Part shown: one piece after another, positions 24,894 through 34,338 of the stretch
Layout of the letters: the number at the start of each line of letters is the position of its first letter
Position numbering within the stretch: the first letter of the stretch is position 1
Position numbers and translations under genes: made by a program
Assembly: GCF_038446665.1 (NCBI RefSeq)
Contig: NZ_CP151802.1
Coordinates: 3,782,001-3,846,000 of the forward strand
DNA length: 64,000 nucleotides
Reading direction: 5' to 3'
Source of the DNA: Lysobacter sp. FW306-1B-D06B
GTDB taxonomy: Bacteria > Pseudomonadota > Gammaproteobacteria > Xanthomonadales > Xanthomonadaceae
Notes under the pieces: generated by a model
The model's database searches: none
What the model saw: only the letters and a program-made list of their open reading frames with translations
Told to the model about the DNA's origin: nothing

Positions 24894-25790
24894 TCAGTCG
24901 GTTTCGGCCGCGAAGGTTTCGCGCAGGGCCGCGCGCCAGTGGGGCAATTCCAGGCCGTATTCCGACCGCAGTCGATCGGTGGCGAGCACCGAGTACGCGG
25001 GCCGTGCCGCGCGGGTTGGGTAGTCCGCGGTGGCGATGGGATGCACGACCGGCCGGCGCGCGATGCGACCGGATGACACCGCCTCGTCGAAGATCGCCTC
25101 GGCGAATCCGTGCCACGTCGTCTCGCCGGCGGCGACCAGATGGCGCACGCCGGATTCGACGATGCCGCGGCGCAGGATCGTCGCCGTGACGTCGGCGATC
25201 AGCCAGGCCGGCGTCGGGCAGCCGTGCTGGTCGGCGACCACGCGCAGCGCGTCGCGCTCGGCGCCCAGGCGCAGCATCGTGCGCAGGAAGTTCTGCCCGT
25301 ACAGGCCGTAGACCCAGGCGGTGCGCAGGATGAGATGGCGCGCGCCGCTGGCCGCGATGGCCTGCTCGCCGGCAAGCTTGCTCTGGCCGTACACGCCGAG
25401 CGGCGCGGTGGCGTCGTCCTCGCGGTACGGGCGCGTGCTTGTTCCGTCGAACACGTAGTCGGTGGAGTAATGCAGCAGCGGGATGTCGAGCGACGCGCAC
25501 GTCTGCGCAAGCCGCTCCGGCGCCCGCGCGTTGATGCGCATCGCCAGTTCCGCTTCGTCCTCAGCGCGGTCCACCGCGGTGTACGCGGCGGCGTTGACGA
25601 CGGCGTCGGGTTGCACGCGTTCGACCAGCGGCGCGATCGCGTCCGCATCGCCCAGGTCCAGTGCCTCGCAGCGCGCACTGACTTCGAGCGTGCCGCCGCG
25701 CGTGGTCGCGACGACCTCGCCCAGCGGCGCGAGGCTGCGCGTCAGCGCATGCCCGACCTGGCCGTTCGCGCCGACGAGCAGGAGCTTCAC
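24894..25790 (-). CDS. rmlD: dTDP-4-dehydrorhamnose reductase RmlD
   Basis: A 298-residue NAD(P)H-dependent reductase making the last step to dTDP-L-rhamnose. The Rossmann motif GANGQVGH is at the N-terminus, STDYVFDG in the middle, and the catalytic YGQSK follows. A GTG at 25790 (VKLLLVGANGQVGH) is the start; the in-frame upstream extension overlaps rmlC out of frame and is not family-like. It begins 10 nt after the rmlC stop. It is the last gene of rmlBACD. Confidence 0.95.
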   Translation of the reverse strand: MKLLLVGANGQVGHALTRSLAPLGEVVATTRGGTLEVSARCEALDLGDADAIAPLVERVQPDAVVNAAAYTAVDRAEDEAELAMRINARAPERLAQTCASLDIPLLHYSTDYVFDGTSTRPYREDDATAPLGVYGQSKLAGEQAIAASGARHLILRTAWVYGLYGQNFLRTMLRLGAERDALRVVADQHGCPTPAWLIADVTATILRRGIVESGVRHLVAAGETTWHGFAEAIFDEAVSSGRIARRPVVHPIATADYPTRAARPAYSVLATDRLRSEYGLELPHWRAALRETFAAETD

Positions 25791-25800
25791 GCGGCCCGCG

Positions 25801-26358
25801 TCACGGCGAGTACACCGGCAGACGGTCTTCCGGAACGTCTTCCAGGAACGGGGCGCGCGCGTCCTTGTCCGACACCGTGATGTCGCTGACGGGCCAGTCG
25901 ATCGCCAGCCGCGCGTCGTTCCAGCGGATCGCGGCATCGGCCGCGGCGTCGTAGGTCGCGGTGCACAGGTAGCTGAACACCGCGCGTTCGCTCAGCGTCA
26001 CGAACCCGTGTGCGAAGCCTTCCGGAATCCACACATGGCGCTTGTTCTCTCCGCTGAGCAGCACCGCGGTCCAGCGACCGAAATGCGGCGAGCCGCGACG
26101 GATGTCGACCGCCACATCCCACACTTCGCCCTCGATGACGGACACGTACTTGCCCTGCGGCTTCGGCCACTGGTAGTGCAGCCCACGCAGCACGCCCTTG
26201 CGCGAGGTGGAGATATTGCCCTGCACGAACGCGGGTTGCAGCCCATGCGCGGCGAGCTTGTCGTGATTGAACGATTCGAAGAAATCGCCGCGATCGTCGG
26301 CAAACACGCGGGGCTCGATCACCAGGCATCCCGGCAGATCGGTCTGGATCACCTTCAC
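25801..26358 (-). CDS. rmlC: dTDP-4-dehydrorhamnose 3,5-epimerase RmlC
   Basis: A 185-residue cupin epimerase, the normal family length. Conserved residues are visible in [14 protein letters not shown], in GVLRGLHYQ (catalytic His) and in the following [20 protein letters not shown]. The GTG at 26358 overlaps the rmlA stop as GTGA. A much longer in-frame reading upstream is an artefact inside rmlA. It acts between RmlB and RmlD in the same operon. Confidence 0.95.
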   Translation of the reverse strand: MKVIQTDLPGCLVIEPRVFADDRGDFFESFNHDKLAAHGLQPAFVQGNISTSRKGVLRGLHYQWPKPQGKYVSVIEGEVWDVAVDIRRGSPHFGRWTAVLLSGENKRHVWIPEGFAHGFVTLSERAVFSYLCTATYDAAADAAIRWNDARLAIDWPVSDITVSDKDARAPFLEDVPEDRLPVYSP

Positions 26359-27236
26359 GGCACCGGGCCCCGCTCGGCCAGGCTCATCAGGTATTCGCCG
26401 TAACCGTTCTTCGCCAGCGGGCGGGCGAGTTCGTTGAGCTGCGCGGCATCGATCCAGCCGTTGTTCCAGGCGATCTCCTCCGGGCAGCACACGCGCAGGC
26501 CTTGCCGCGCTTCGATCGTCTCGATGTAGTTGGACGCTTCCAGCAGCGACTGGTGCGTGCCGGTGTCCAGCCACGCGTATCCGCGTCCGAGCTGCTCCAG
26601 GTGCAGCGCACGTTCGTCGAGATAGCGCCGGTTGAGATCGGTGATCTCCAGCTCGCCGCGCGCGGAAGGCTTGAGCTGCGCGGCGAAGTCGCTGGCGCGG
26701 CCGTCGTAGAAGTACAGCCCGGTGATGGCGTAGTTGGAACGCGGACGCGCGGGCTTTTCTTCCAGGCCGATCACGCGGCCGTCCTGGTCGAACTCGGCCA
26801 CGCCGTAGCGCTCCGGATCGCGCACCCAGTAGCCGAACACGGTCGCGCCGTCACGCTCGCCGGCGCGCTTGAGCATCCCCGTCAGCCCGGGGCCGTGGAA
26901 GATGTTGTCGCCCAGCACCAGGCAACTGGGCTGGCCGGCGACGAAATCGCGACCGATCAGGTACGCCTGCGCGAGTCCGTCCGGACTGGGCTGCACGGCG
27001 TACTCGATGCGCATGCCCCATTGCGAACCGTCGCCGAGCAGCGCCTGGAACAGCGACTGCTCGTGCGGCGTGTTGATGACCAGCACTTCGCGGATGCCCG
27101 CCAGCATCAGCACGCTGAGCGGGTAGTAGATCATCGGCTTGTCGTACACCGGCAGCAGCTGCTTGCTGACACCCTTGGTGATCGGATACAGCCGCGTGCC
27201 GGTGCCGCCGGCCAGGATGATGCCCTTGCGGTTCAT
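26355..27236 (-). CDS. rmlA: Glucose-1-phosphate thymidylyltransferase RmlA
   Basis: A 293-residue nucleotidyltransferase that commits glucose-1-phosphate to the rhamnose pathway. The signature [18 protein letters not shown] opens the protein, followed by [28 protein letters not shown] and [20 protein letters not shown]. Length and start (ATG 27236) match the family. It lies 9 nt downstream of rmlB and overlaps rmlC by 4 nt. Confidence 0.96.
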   Translation of the reverse strand: MNRKGIILAGGTGTRLYPITKGVSKQLLPVYDKPMIYYPLSVLMLAGIREVLVINTPHEQSLFQALLGDGSQWGMRIEYAVQPSPDGLAQAYLIGRDFVAGQPSCLVLGDNIFHGPGLTGMLKRAGERDGATVFGYWVRDPERYGVAEFDQDGRVIGLEEKPARPRSNYAITGLYFYDGRASDFAAQLKPSARGELEITDLNRRYLDERALHLEQLGRGYAWLDTGTHQSLLEASNYIETIEARQGLRVCCPEEIAWNNGWIDAAQLNELARPLAKNGYGEYLMSLAERGPVP

Positions 27237-27245
27237 GGGAGTGCC

Positions 27246-28298
27246 TCAGGCCTGACCGATGCGTTCAAGTCGATAGCTGCCGTCGAGCACACGCTGCACC
27301 CACGGCTGGTGATCCAGATACCACTGCACGGTTTGCGCGATGCCTTCCTCGAAGGTCAGCGTCGGCGACCAGCCCAGTTCGCGCTGGATCTTGGACGCAT
27401 CGATCGCATAGCGGCGGTCGTGGCCGGGACGGTCGGCGACGAAGGTGATCAGCGATTCGCGCGCGCGGCCATCGGCCAGCGGGCGGCGCTCGTCGAGAAG
27501 TCGGCAGATGGTGGTGACCACGTCGATGTTGCGGCGCTCGGCGTCGCCGCCGACGTTGTAGGTCTCGCCCGTGCGTCCGGCTTCCAGCACGCGCCGGATC
27601 GCCGCGCAGTGGTCGCCCACGAAGAGCCAGTCGCGCACGTTGCGGCCGTCGCCGTACACGGGCAGCGGCTCGCCGGCCAGTGCGCGGGCGATGATCAGCG
27701 GGATGAGCTTCTCGGGAAACTGGTACGGACCGTAGTTGTTCGAACAGTTGGTGGTGAGCACCGGCAGCCCGTAGGTGTGGTGGAACGCACGCACCAGATG
27801 GTCGGAGGCGGCCTTGGACGCGGAGTACGGCGAGTTCGGCGCGTACGGCGTTTCTTCGGTGAACTTGCCCGTCTCGCCGAGCGAGCCGTACACCTCGTCG
27901 GTGGACACGTGCAGGAAGCGGAACGCGTCGCGCTCGGCGGCCTCCAGGCCACGCCAGTAGTCGCGCACGGTTTCCAGCAACGCCAGCGTGCCAACGACAT
28001 TGGTCTGCACGAACGCGGCCGGGCCGTCGATGGAACGGTCCACGTGGCTCTCGGCGGCGAAGTTGATCACCGCCTGCGGACGATGCTCGCGCAGCAGTCG
28101 CGCGACGAGCGCGGCATCGCCGATGTCACCGTGCACGAAGCTATGGCGCGGATCGTCCTGGAGCGAGGCCAGGGTGTCGACGTTGCCGGCGTAGGTCAGC
28201 GCATCCAGGTTCACGACCTTGGTGCCCCGGCGCACCGCATCCAACACGAAATTACCGCCGATGAAGCCGGCGCCCCCGGTCACAAGCCACGTCGCCAC
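27246..28298 (-). CDS. rmlB: dTDP-glucose 4,6-dehydratase RmlB
   Basis: A 350-residue short-chain dehydrogenase-type enzyme and first gene of rmlBACD. The NAD motif [12 protein letters not shown] is at the N-terminus, [12 protein letters not shown] in the middle, and the catalytic [11 protein letters not shown] follows. The GTG at 28298 is preferred because AAGGAG lies 5 nt upstream; in-frame ATG codons further up have no such site. Product dTDP-4-keto-6-deoxyglucose feeds RmlC and RmlD. The rhamnose is destined for O-antigen or other surface glycans. Confidence 0.95.
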   Translation of the reverse strand: MATWLVTGGAGFIGGNFVLDAVRRGTKVVNLDALTYAGNVDTLASLQDDPRHSFVHGDIGDAALVARLLREHRPQAVINFAAESHVDRSIDGPAAFVQTNVVGTLALLETVRDYWRGLEAAERDAFRFLHVSTDEVYGSLGETGKFTEETPYAPNSPYSASKAASDHLVRAFHHTYGLPVLTTNCSNNYGPYQFPEKLIPLIIARALAGEPLPVYGDGRNVRDWLFVGDHCAAIRRVLEAGRTGETYNVGGDAERRNIDVVTTICRLLDERRPLADGRARESLITFVADRPGHDRRYAIDASKIQRELGWSPTLTFEEGIAQTVQWYLDHQPWVQRVLDGSYRLERIGQA

Positions 28299-28767
28299 TG
28301 GAACTCCTTGCTCGAATGTCATGAAGGACGAGGGCATGCCCGCATCAGGCGGGTCCGGCCACCGAGGGGCCGAAGGCCATTGCGGCGTCGGCGGTCGGCC
28401 CCGGTCCGGGGCGACGCCAACGCGCGGGTCTGAAAGCGCTCTGATCCGCCACCGCTCGCCGCCGCAGAGTATCCCAGAAAGCCGTCCCGCATGCCCACAG
28501 GACGGCCGTTTCGGCCCGCCATCTTGCGCAACCGGTCGCAATCATCCGATGGCTGCAACGGCGCCTGAACCGCGCTGCCGCGCCACGACGGGATAGGCCA
28601 CAATGCGGTGCAGGCCAGCGCCGAGAACGACCCCCGCCGCATCGGGCCGGGTGATCGTGGGCACGGCCTACAGGGAAGGCACTGACGAGCGCGGGGAACG
28701 CGTGCCACTGCATGACGTTCGCGAGGAGATCGGGTTGGCCAACGCGTCCAACGAGCGAGGCGGCAAA
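28299..28767. other. Noncoding gap between rmlB and sensor kinase
   Basis: A 469-nt divergent region. It must hold the promoter of rmlBACD on one strand and of the sensor kinase on the other. I see no convincing gene, only short GC palindromes such as CCCCGGTCCGGGG near 28400. No clear -10/-35 pair was found by eye. Confidence 0.5.
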
Positions 28768-31700
28768 GTGCACCCTGCGCGAAGCGCCGTGCGCGCGATG
28801 CTGGCGTCGATGTGCTGCCTGTTCGCCCTGCTGGTCGCCGATGCCGCGCACGCACTGGACGCGACGCGGCGCATCGGCCAGTTCCACCACACCGCCTGGA
28901 CGGTGAAGGAAGGCGCGCCCGGTCAGGTCACGGCGCTGGCGCAGACGCGCGACGGTTATCTGTGGCTGGCCACGCAGATCGGCCTGTTCCGCTTCGATGG
29001 CGTCCAGTTCGAGCGCTTCGAGCCGACCGGTTCGAACGCCTTCCCCGCCGCAAGCATCTCCACGCTGTACGCACCGGCGAACGGCGGGCTGTGGGTGGGG
29101 TTCCGCTATGGCGCGGTGAGTTTCATCGAAGGCGACCGGATCACCCACTACGGCGAGGCCGACGGCCTGCCCACCAGCACGGTGTTCCGCTTCGCACAGG
29201 ACCACGACGGCACCTTGTGGGCGGCCACGTTCACCGGCCTCGTCCGCCTACGTGGACATCGCTGGGAACGGCTGGGGCCGCAGTGGCGGTACCCGGGAAA
29301 GCAGGCGCGCACGGTGTTCGTCGACGCCGCCGGCACGCTGTGGGTGGCGACGGAGCATCAAGTGGCGTTCCTTCGCAAGGGTGCAACGACGTTCCAGAGC
29401 GTGGCCGCGCCGGTCGGGCGGATCAGCCAGATCGCACAGGCGCCCGACGGCAGCATCTGGGTCGCCGAATCCGACGGCGCCGTGCGCGCATTGCCGTTGG
29501 ATGTCACGCCGGCCACGCGCGCCCTCACCCTGCCATCGGCCGGGCTGCTGTTCGATCGCGACGGGACGCTGTGGGCAAACACGCTGGGCGAAGGCGTGTT
29601 CCGGCTCGCGCATCCCACCGCCGCGGCGGGTGGCGAGGCAACGCGGGCGTTCGAAGCGTTCCGCCGGGTCGACGGGCTCAGTTCGGATTACGTGCAACCG
29701 ATCCTGGAAGACCGCGAAGGCACGGTCTGGATCGGCAGCAGCCGCGGGCTCGACCGCTTCCGCCATTCCAACGTGGTGCCGGCGCTGCTTCCGGAAGGCG
29801 CCCAGGATTTCGCCATCGCCCCCGACGACAGCGGGGCGTTGCTGGCAGGCACCCGAAACCGGCCGCTCATGCACCTGCACGGCGATCGGCTGACCTTCCT
29901 CGACGTGCCCGCGCCGATCACCGCCGCGCATCGGGACCGCGACGGCATCGTCTGGCTCGGCGGGCCCGACGGCCTGTGGGCGCTGCGCGCGGGCCGCGCG
30001 GCGGAAGTGACCGCGCTGCCCGTGCGCGACTACTCCGGCGTGCAGGCCATCGCGAAGGATGGCGACGGCGCGCTGTGGGTGTCGTTGAACACGCCCGGCG
30101 TCTACCGGCTGGCGCAGGGAAAGTGGCAGCACTTCCAGGACCTGCGGGGCATGCCGGAAGGCTCCTCGCCGCTCACGCTGCTGGCGGCGAACGACGGCGC
30201 GCTGTGGATGGGCTTCGCGCGCAACAAGATCACGCTGATGCGCCGCGGCGCGCTGCAACTGCTCGACACCGCACAGGGACTGAACGTGGGCAACGTGACC
30301 GCGCTGTTCGAGGGCGCGGACGGAATCTGGATCGGCGGCGAACGCGGGCTGGCGTTGTATCGCGAGGGTCGCGTGCGAAGCGTCCTCGCGGGCGCCGACG
30401 ATCCGTTCCTCGGCATCTCCGGCATCGTGCAAACGCGCGAGGGCGACCTGTGGTTGAACGGCGCACGCGGAATCGTGCACGTGCCGGCCGCACGGGTACC
30501 GCGCCTGTTCGAGTCGGGCGAAGGCCGCGTGTACGAACGCTTCGATTTCCTCGACGGCGTACCGGGCATCCCGGCGCAGTTCCGCCCCTTGCCCACCGCC
30601 GTGCAGACCGACGACGGCCAGCTGTGGTTCGCCACCACCAGCGGCGTGGTGTCGATCGATCCGGCGGCGATCGCGCGCAATCCGATTCCGCCGCCGGTGC
30701 GGATCCGTTCGCTGCTCGCCAACGACCGCACCTGGGGCGTGGGCGCGCAGACACTGGCATTGCCCGCCGGCGTCAGAAACCTGCAGATCGCCTACACCGC
30801 GCTGAGCCTGTCGATTCCCGAGCGCGTGCGGTTCCGCTACAAGCTGGAGGGCTACGACCAGGACTGGCAGGACGCCGGCACGCGACGCGTCGCCTTCTAC
30901 AGCGATCCAGGCCCGGGCACGTATACCTTCCGCGTCATCGCCGCCAACAACGACGGCGTGTGGAACGAACTGGGCGCATCGCAGCGGCTCACGATCGCGC
31001 CGCGCTACTACCAGACGGCGTGGTTCCGCCTGCTGTGCGCGCTGCTGGCGATCTCGGTGCTGTGGATCGCTTACCTGCTCCGCCTTCGCCATCTCGCCGG
31101 GCAGATCCGCCTGCGCATGCAGGAGCGCTACATGGAGCGCGAGCGCATCGCGCGTGAACTGCACGACACGCTGCTGCAGGGCACCCAGGGATTGATCCTG
31201 CGGCTGCACGCGGCCAGCCAGGGCCTTCGCGAAGACGATCCGGTGCGCGAGGATCTGGAGAAGGCGCTGGACCTGGCCGAGCACGCGCTGACCGAAGGAC
31301 GCGACCGCGTGCGCGGACTGCGCGGCGACGTGCAGTACTGGCACGACCTGGGCAGCGCGCTGCTGCACGTGCGCGACGAGATCCTCACCCAGCCATTGCC
31401 GGACATGCGCCTGATCGAGGAAGGAAAGCCGCGTGCCCTGCTGCCCGGCGTCGCCGAGGAGCTGTACCTGATTGGCCGCGAAGCGGTCCTCAACGCACTC
31501 CAGCATGCGCGTGCGAACGCGGTGGAGATCGAAGTGGGTTATCACCAGCGCGAACTGCGCCTGCGCGTACGCGACGACGGCGTCGGCATGCACCAGCACA
31601 CGCCCAACCGTCCCGGCCACTGGGGACTGGACGGCATGTCCGAGCGCGCCGAACGACTGGGTGCGCACCTGGACGTGCTGTCGCGCCCGGGCGCGGGTAC

Positions 31701-31797
31701 CGAAGTCGCCCTGCGCGTGCCCGCCGCCGCGGCGTATGCGCGTCCCACGCGTTCATCGTATTGGCGACGACTGCTCGATCGGCTGCCATGGCGATAG
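28768..31797 (+). CDS. Propeller-type sensor histidine kinase (reg_prop, Y_Y_Y, HisKA_3)
   Basis: A membrane sensor kinase of about 1009 residues. After a signal or anchor segment (MLASMCCLFALLVADAAHA) the periplasmic part has many propeller blades with the pattern DGxLWxxTxxGLxRF. A Y_Y_Y domain follows (AYTALSLSIPERVRFRYKLE, ending FRVIAANNDGVWNE), then one membrane helix near 31020-31080, a HisKA_3 dimerisation helix (ERIARELHDTLLQGTQGLIL, phosphoryl His about residue 799) and an HATPase domain (EAVLNALQHARANAVEIEV, GHWGLDGMSERAERLG). The start is uncertain: GTG 28768 has GAGG upstream, ATG 28798 is possible. No response regulator gene is adjacent. Such sensors often detect glycan breakdown products. 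Confidence 0.88.
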   Translation: MHPARSAVRAMLASMCCLFALLVADAAHALDATRRIGQFHHTAWTVKEGAPGQVTALAQTRDGYLWLATQIGLFRFDGVQFERFEPTGSNAFPAASISTLYAPANGGLWVGFRYGAVSFIEGDRITHYGEADGLPTSTVFRFAQDHDGTLWAATFTGLVRLRGHRWERLGPQWRYPGKQARTVFVDAAGTLWVATEHQVAFLRKGATTFQSVAAPVGRISQIAQAPDGSIWVAESDGAVRALPLDVTPATRALTLPSAGLLFDRDGTLWANTLGEGVFRLAHPTAAAGGEATRAFEAFRRVDGLSSDYVQPILEDREGTVWIGSSRGLDRFRHSNVVPALLPEGAQDFAIAPDDSGALLAGTRNRPLMHLHGDRLTFLDVPAPITAAHRDRDGIVWLGGPDGLWALRAGRAAEVTALPVRDYSGVQAIAKDGDGALWVSLNTPGVYRLAQGKWQHFQDLRGMPEGSSPLTLLAANDGALWMGFARNKITLMRRGALQLLDTAQGLNVGNVTALFEGADGIWIGGERGLALYREGRVRSVLAGADDPFLGISGIVQTREGDLWLNGARGIVHVPAARVPRLFESGEGRVYERFDFLDGVPGIPAQFRPLPTAVQTDDGQLWFATTSGVVSIDPAAIARNPIPPPVRIRSLLANDRTWGVGAQTLALPAGVRNLQIAYTALSLSIPERVRFRYKLEGYDQDWQDAGTRRVAFYSDPGPGTYTFRVIAANNDGVWNELGASQRLTIAPRYYQTAWFRLLCALLAISVLWIAYLLRLRHLAGQIRLRMQERYMERERIARELHDTLLQGTQGLILRLHAASQGLREDDPVREDLEKALDLAEHALTEGRDRVRGLRGDVQYWHDLGSALLHVRDEILTQPLPDMRLIEEGKPRALLPGVAEELYLIGREAVLNALQHARANAVEIEVGYHQRELRLRVRDDGVGMHQHTPNRPGHWGLDGMSERAERLGAHLDVLSRPGAGTEVALRVPAAAAYARPTRSSYWRRLLDRLPWR

Positions 31798-31818
31798 CGC
31801 ATGCCACGGTGCATGCGC
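31797..31818. terminator. Possible bidirectional terminator hairpin
   Basis: GCGCATGC (31797-31804) and GCATGCGC (31811-31818) form an 8-bp perfect stem with a 6-nt loop, exactly between the converging sensor kinase and APC transporter genes. There is no T-run, so termination would be weak or factor-assisted. Confidence 0.45.
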
Positions 31819-31822
31819 CCGG

Positions 31823-33256
31823 CTAGACCGTGAGTGCTCCGGTGGCGAGTCCGTACAGCGCGATCGCCGCTGCCACGCACAGCAGCACGAACACCATGCG
31901 CTCCCCGCGCGTGAACACCGCTTTGCCTTCTTCCCTGCGCGCCAGCACGAACAGGATCGTGGCGGGCACGTACAGCAGCGCGGTGAACAGCAGGTACCGC
32001 GTGCCACCGAAGGTCAGCATCGCGGCGGCATAGGCGGTGGCCAGCACGGTGCACAGCAGCGCGCGGCGACGCGCCGCGGACTCGTCGGCCGCGAAGGTTT
32101 CACCCGTCCACGCCAGTTTCACTCCGTAAGCGCCGACCAGCAGGTACGGGACCAGCGTCATCGCGCCGGTCATCTTCAGTGCGAGCAGGAAGGCGTACTC
32201 GGCGAACCAGGTCACCAGCAGGAACGCCTGGATCAGCGAATTGGTAAGCCAAAGCGCGGCCGCCGGCGCACCGCGTGCATTCTCGCGCGCCAGCGCCGCG
32301 GGCACGGTGCCGTCGCGCGCCGCCGAATGCAGCACCTCGGCCGCCAGCAGCGACCATGACAGGTAGTTTCCCAGCACCGAGATCAGCAACCCCACGCTGA
32401 CGAAGACACGCCCCCACGGACCGACCACCGCCTCCATCACGCCCGCCATCGCCGGCGTGGGCTGCGCGGCGAGTTCGGGCCGCAGCAGGATGCCGTAGGA
32501 GAACATCGTCACCATGATCAGCAGGCAGAGCACGCCGAAGAAGCCGAGCACGGTCGCCAGGCCCACGTCCTCGCGCCTACGGGCGTAGCGCGAGTAGACG
32601 CTTGCGCCTTCGATGCCGACGAACGCGAACACCGTCACCAGCAGCGTCGCGCGCACCTGGCCGGCCACGCCGGAGAACGTGGCCTCGTCCCCGCCCCACA
32701 GGTTGGCCGCGAACACATCGCGCCGGAAGCCCACGATGACGACGAAGATGAAGGTGGCGATCGGCACCAGCTTGGCGATGGTGGCGATGGTGTTGAGCGC
32801 GGCGGCCTCACGCACGCCGCGCAGGATCAGCAGGTGCACGCCCCACAGCAGCAGCGACGCGGACACGATCGCCAGCGCGGTCGTGCCATCGCCGAACGCC
32901 GGCACGAACTGGCCGATGGTGGCCTTGATCAGCACCAGGCAGGCCACGTCCGCCAGGCAGCAGCCGATCCAGTAGCCGACCGCCGACATGAAGCCGGCGT
33001 AGCCGCCGAAACCGGCCCGGGCATAGGCGTAGATACCCGAATCCAGATCCGGCCGGCGTCGCGACAGGATCAGGAAGGTGAAGGCCAGCATCAGCATGCC
33101 GCCGCCGGCGATGAGCCAGGCGATGCTCGCGCCCACCACGCCGGTGGCACGCGCGAACGCGGCCGGCAGCGCGAAGATGCCCGAGCCGATCATCGAACCC
33201 ACGACCAGCGCGAACAACGCGCCGAACGAGAGCGTCTTGGCCTGCGGCGTGCTCAT
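31823..33256 (-). CDS. APC family basic amino acid antiporter (ArcD-like)
   Basis: A 477-residue transporter with 12 or so helices. The N-terminal LSFGALFALVVGSMIGSGIF is the APC helix-1 signature with its unwound GSGIF substrate site. SGIYAYARAGFGGYAGFMSA follows in helix 3. The overall pattern fits the basic amino acid/polyamine antiporter branch, such as arginine/ornithine exchange, but the substrate is inferred. The marC-type gene lies just upstream on the same strand with a 37-nt gap. Confidence 0.85.
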   Translation of the reverse strand: MSTPQAKTLSFGALFALVVGSMIGSGIFALPAAFARATGVVGASIAWLIAGGGMLMLAFTFLILSRRRPDLDSGIYAYARAGFGGYAGFMSAVGYWIGCCLADVACLVLIKATIGQFVPAFGDGTTALAIVSASLLLWGVHLLILRGVREAAALNTIATIAKLVPIATFIFVVIVGFRRDVFAANLWGGDEATFSGVAGQVRATLLVTVFAFVGIEGASVYSRYARRREDVGLATVLGFFGVLCLLIMVTMFSYGILLRPELAAQPTPAMAGVMEAVVGPWGRVFVSVGLLISVLGNYLSWSLLAAEVLHSAARDGTVPAALARENARGAPAAALWLTNSLIQAFLLVTWFAEYAFLLALKMTGAMTLVPYLLVGAYGVKLAWTGETFAADESAARRRALLCTVLATAYAAAMLTFGGTRYLLFTALLYVPATILFVLARREEGKAVFTRGERMVFVLLCVAAAIALYGLATGALTV

Positions 33257-33293
33257 CGGCGCTCTCCTTGTCGATGCATGTGCACGGTTCGCC

Positions 33294-33980
33294 TCAACTG
33301 ACGATGCCGTTGAGCTCGGCCCAGCCGTTCCACATGATCTGGATGCCGATGCACAGCAGGATGAACGACATCAGCCGCATCATCACCAGCGTGCCGGCGG
33401 GCCCGAGCTTGCCGAGCACGGCAGCGGCGTTCTTGAAGATGTAGTACAGCACGATGCTCACCAGCGTCGCGCCGCCCGCGCAGATCGCCAGGCCCGTCAG
33501 GTAGAGCGCGGGCGTGGTCATCGGAAACTCGGTGCCCAGCGCGATCGACGCGGCGATGGTGCCGGGACCGGTGGTCAGCGGAAAGGTCATCGGAAAAAAG
33601 CTGCGGCTGAGGATCTCCTGTTGCGACAGCGCGCGGGCTTCGTCCACGGCGGCGGCGTGCATCTCGTCCTCGCCGTGCTGTGCACCGAGCATGCGCCACG
33701 CGGCTGCCGCCACCAGCAATCCGCCGCCCAGGCGCACGATCGGCAGCGAGATTCCGAAAACGCGCAGCACGTAGGTGCCGATCAGCATCGACACGACGAT
33801 GACGAACCAGCTGTTGATCGAGATCTGCCGCGCAAGCCGCTTGGCCGACGCCGGATGGCGACCGACGGTGGCGACGAACACCGGCGCGGAGCTCAGCGGA
33901 TTGATGATGGGCAGCAGCGTCATCGGGATCAACACGAGATCCTTGGCGAACTCGATCAGGAATGACTCGCCGTACGTCAT
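33294..33980 (-). CDS. MarC/YchE family membrane protein
   Basis: A 228-residue protein with six predicted helices, typical of the MarC family: VLIPMTLLPIINPLSSAPVF near the start, RLGGGLLVAAAAWRMLG in the middle, and FPLTTGPGTIAASIALG preceding the second half. Despite the name, members are not linked to antibiotic resistance; some have been proposed to move amino acids. It precedes the APC amino acid antiporter gene on the same strand. Confidence 0.88.
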   Translation of the reverse strand: MTYGESFLIEFAKDLVLIPMTLLPIINPLSSAPVFVATVGRHPASAKRLARQISINSWFVIVVSMLIGTYVLRVFGISLPIVRLGGGLLVAAAAWRMLGAQHGEDEMHAAAVDEARALSQQEILSRSFFPMTFPLTTGPGTIAASIALGTEFPMTTPALYLTGLAICAGGATLVSIVLYYIFKNAAAVLGKLGPAGTLVMMRLMSFILLCIGIQIMWNGWAELNGIVS

Positions 33981-34338
33981 CGGCTGCTCCCTTCGGTCAA
34001 CTTCGCCATGCGGCGGACAGGCCGGATTCGCGTGCCCGGATCCCGATCTGGCCGCGCTTGCGCCATCGGGTGCTCACGGTCGCGCGGAAGAGCGCGGCCA
34101 CGGTGATGCACCCTGCGCGCTGCGACCGGACGATGGAGCCGCGCGCGTCACGAACCCGTGAAGGAATGGTGGAGGCGCCGCCATGTGCGTGTGATAAGTA
34201 GGGCGCGGAGCGACCTGCCACGACCCCGGGGCCTTCGAACCTCACCGGCATCTCGTCCATGGAAGTTGGCGTATTACCGGCACCGTCGCCCGCGTCGGAT
34301 CTGCGACGGCATCCAGTCCGCTCTGGCATGGAGGAGCC
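33981..34338. other. Noncoding gap between marC-type gene and TPR-barrel gene
   Basis: A 358-nt divergent region with a composition similar to its neighbours. No convincing gene, repeat or RNA was recognised. It presumably holds the promoters of both flanking genes. Confidence 0.45.

Noticed and set aside
22459..25500. 1013-codon minus-strand frame over the second S9 peptidase
   Set aside because: Out-of-frame shadow of the peptidase and rmlD with extreme Arg content.
28299..28767. Additional small gene between rmlB and the sensor kinase
   Set aside because: All frames there are short, start-poor or continue into flanking genes out of frame.
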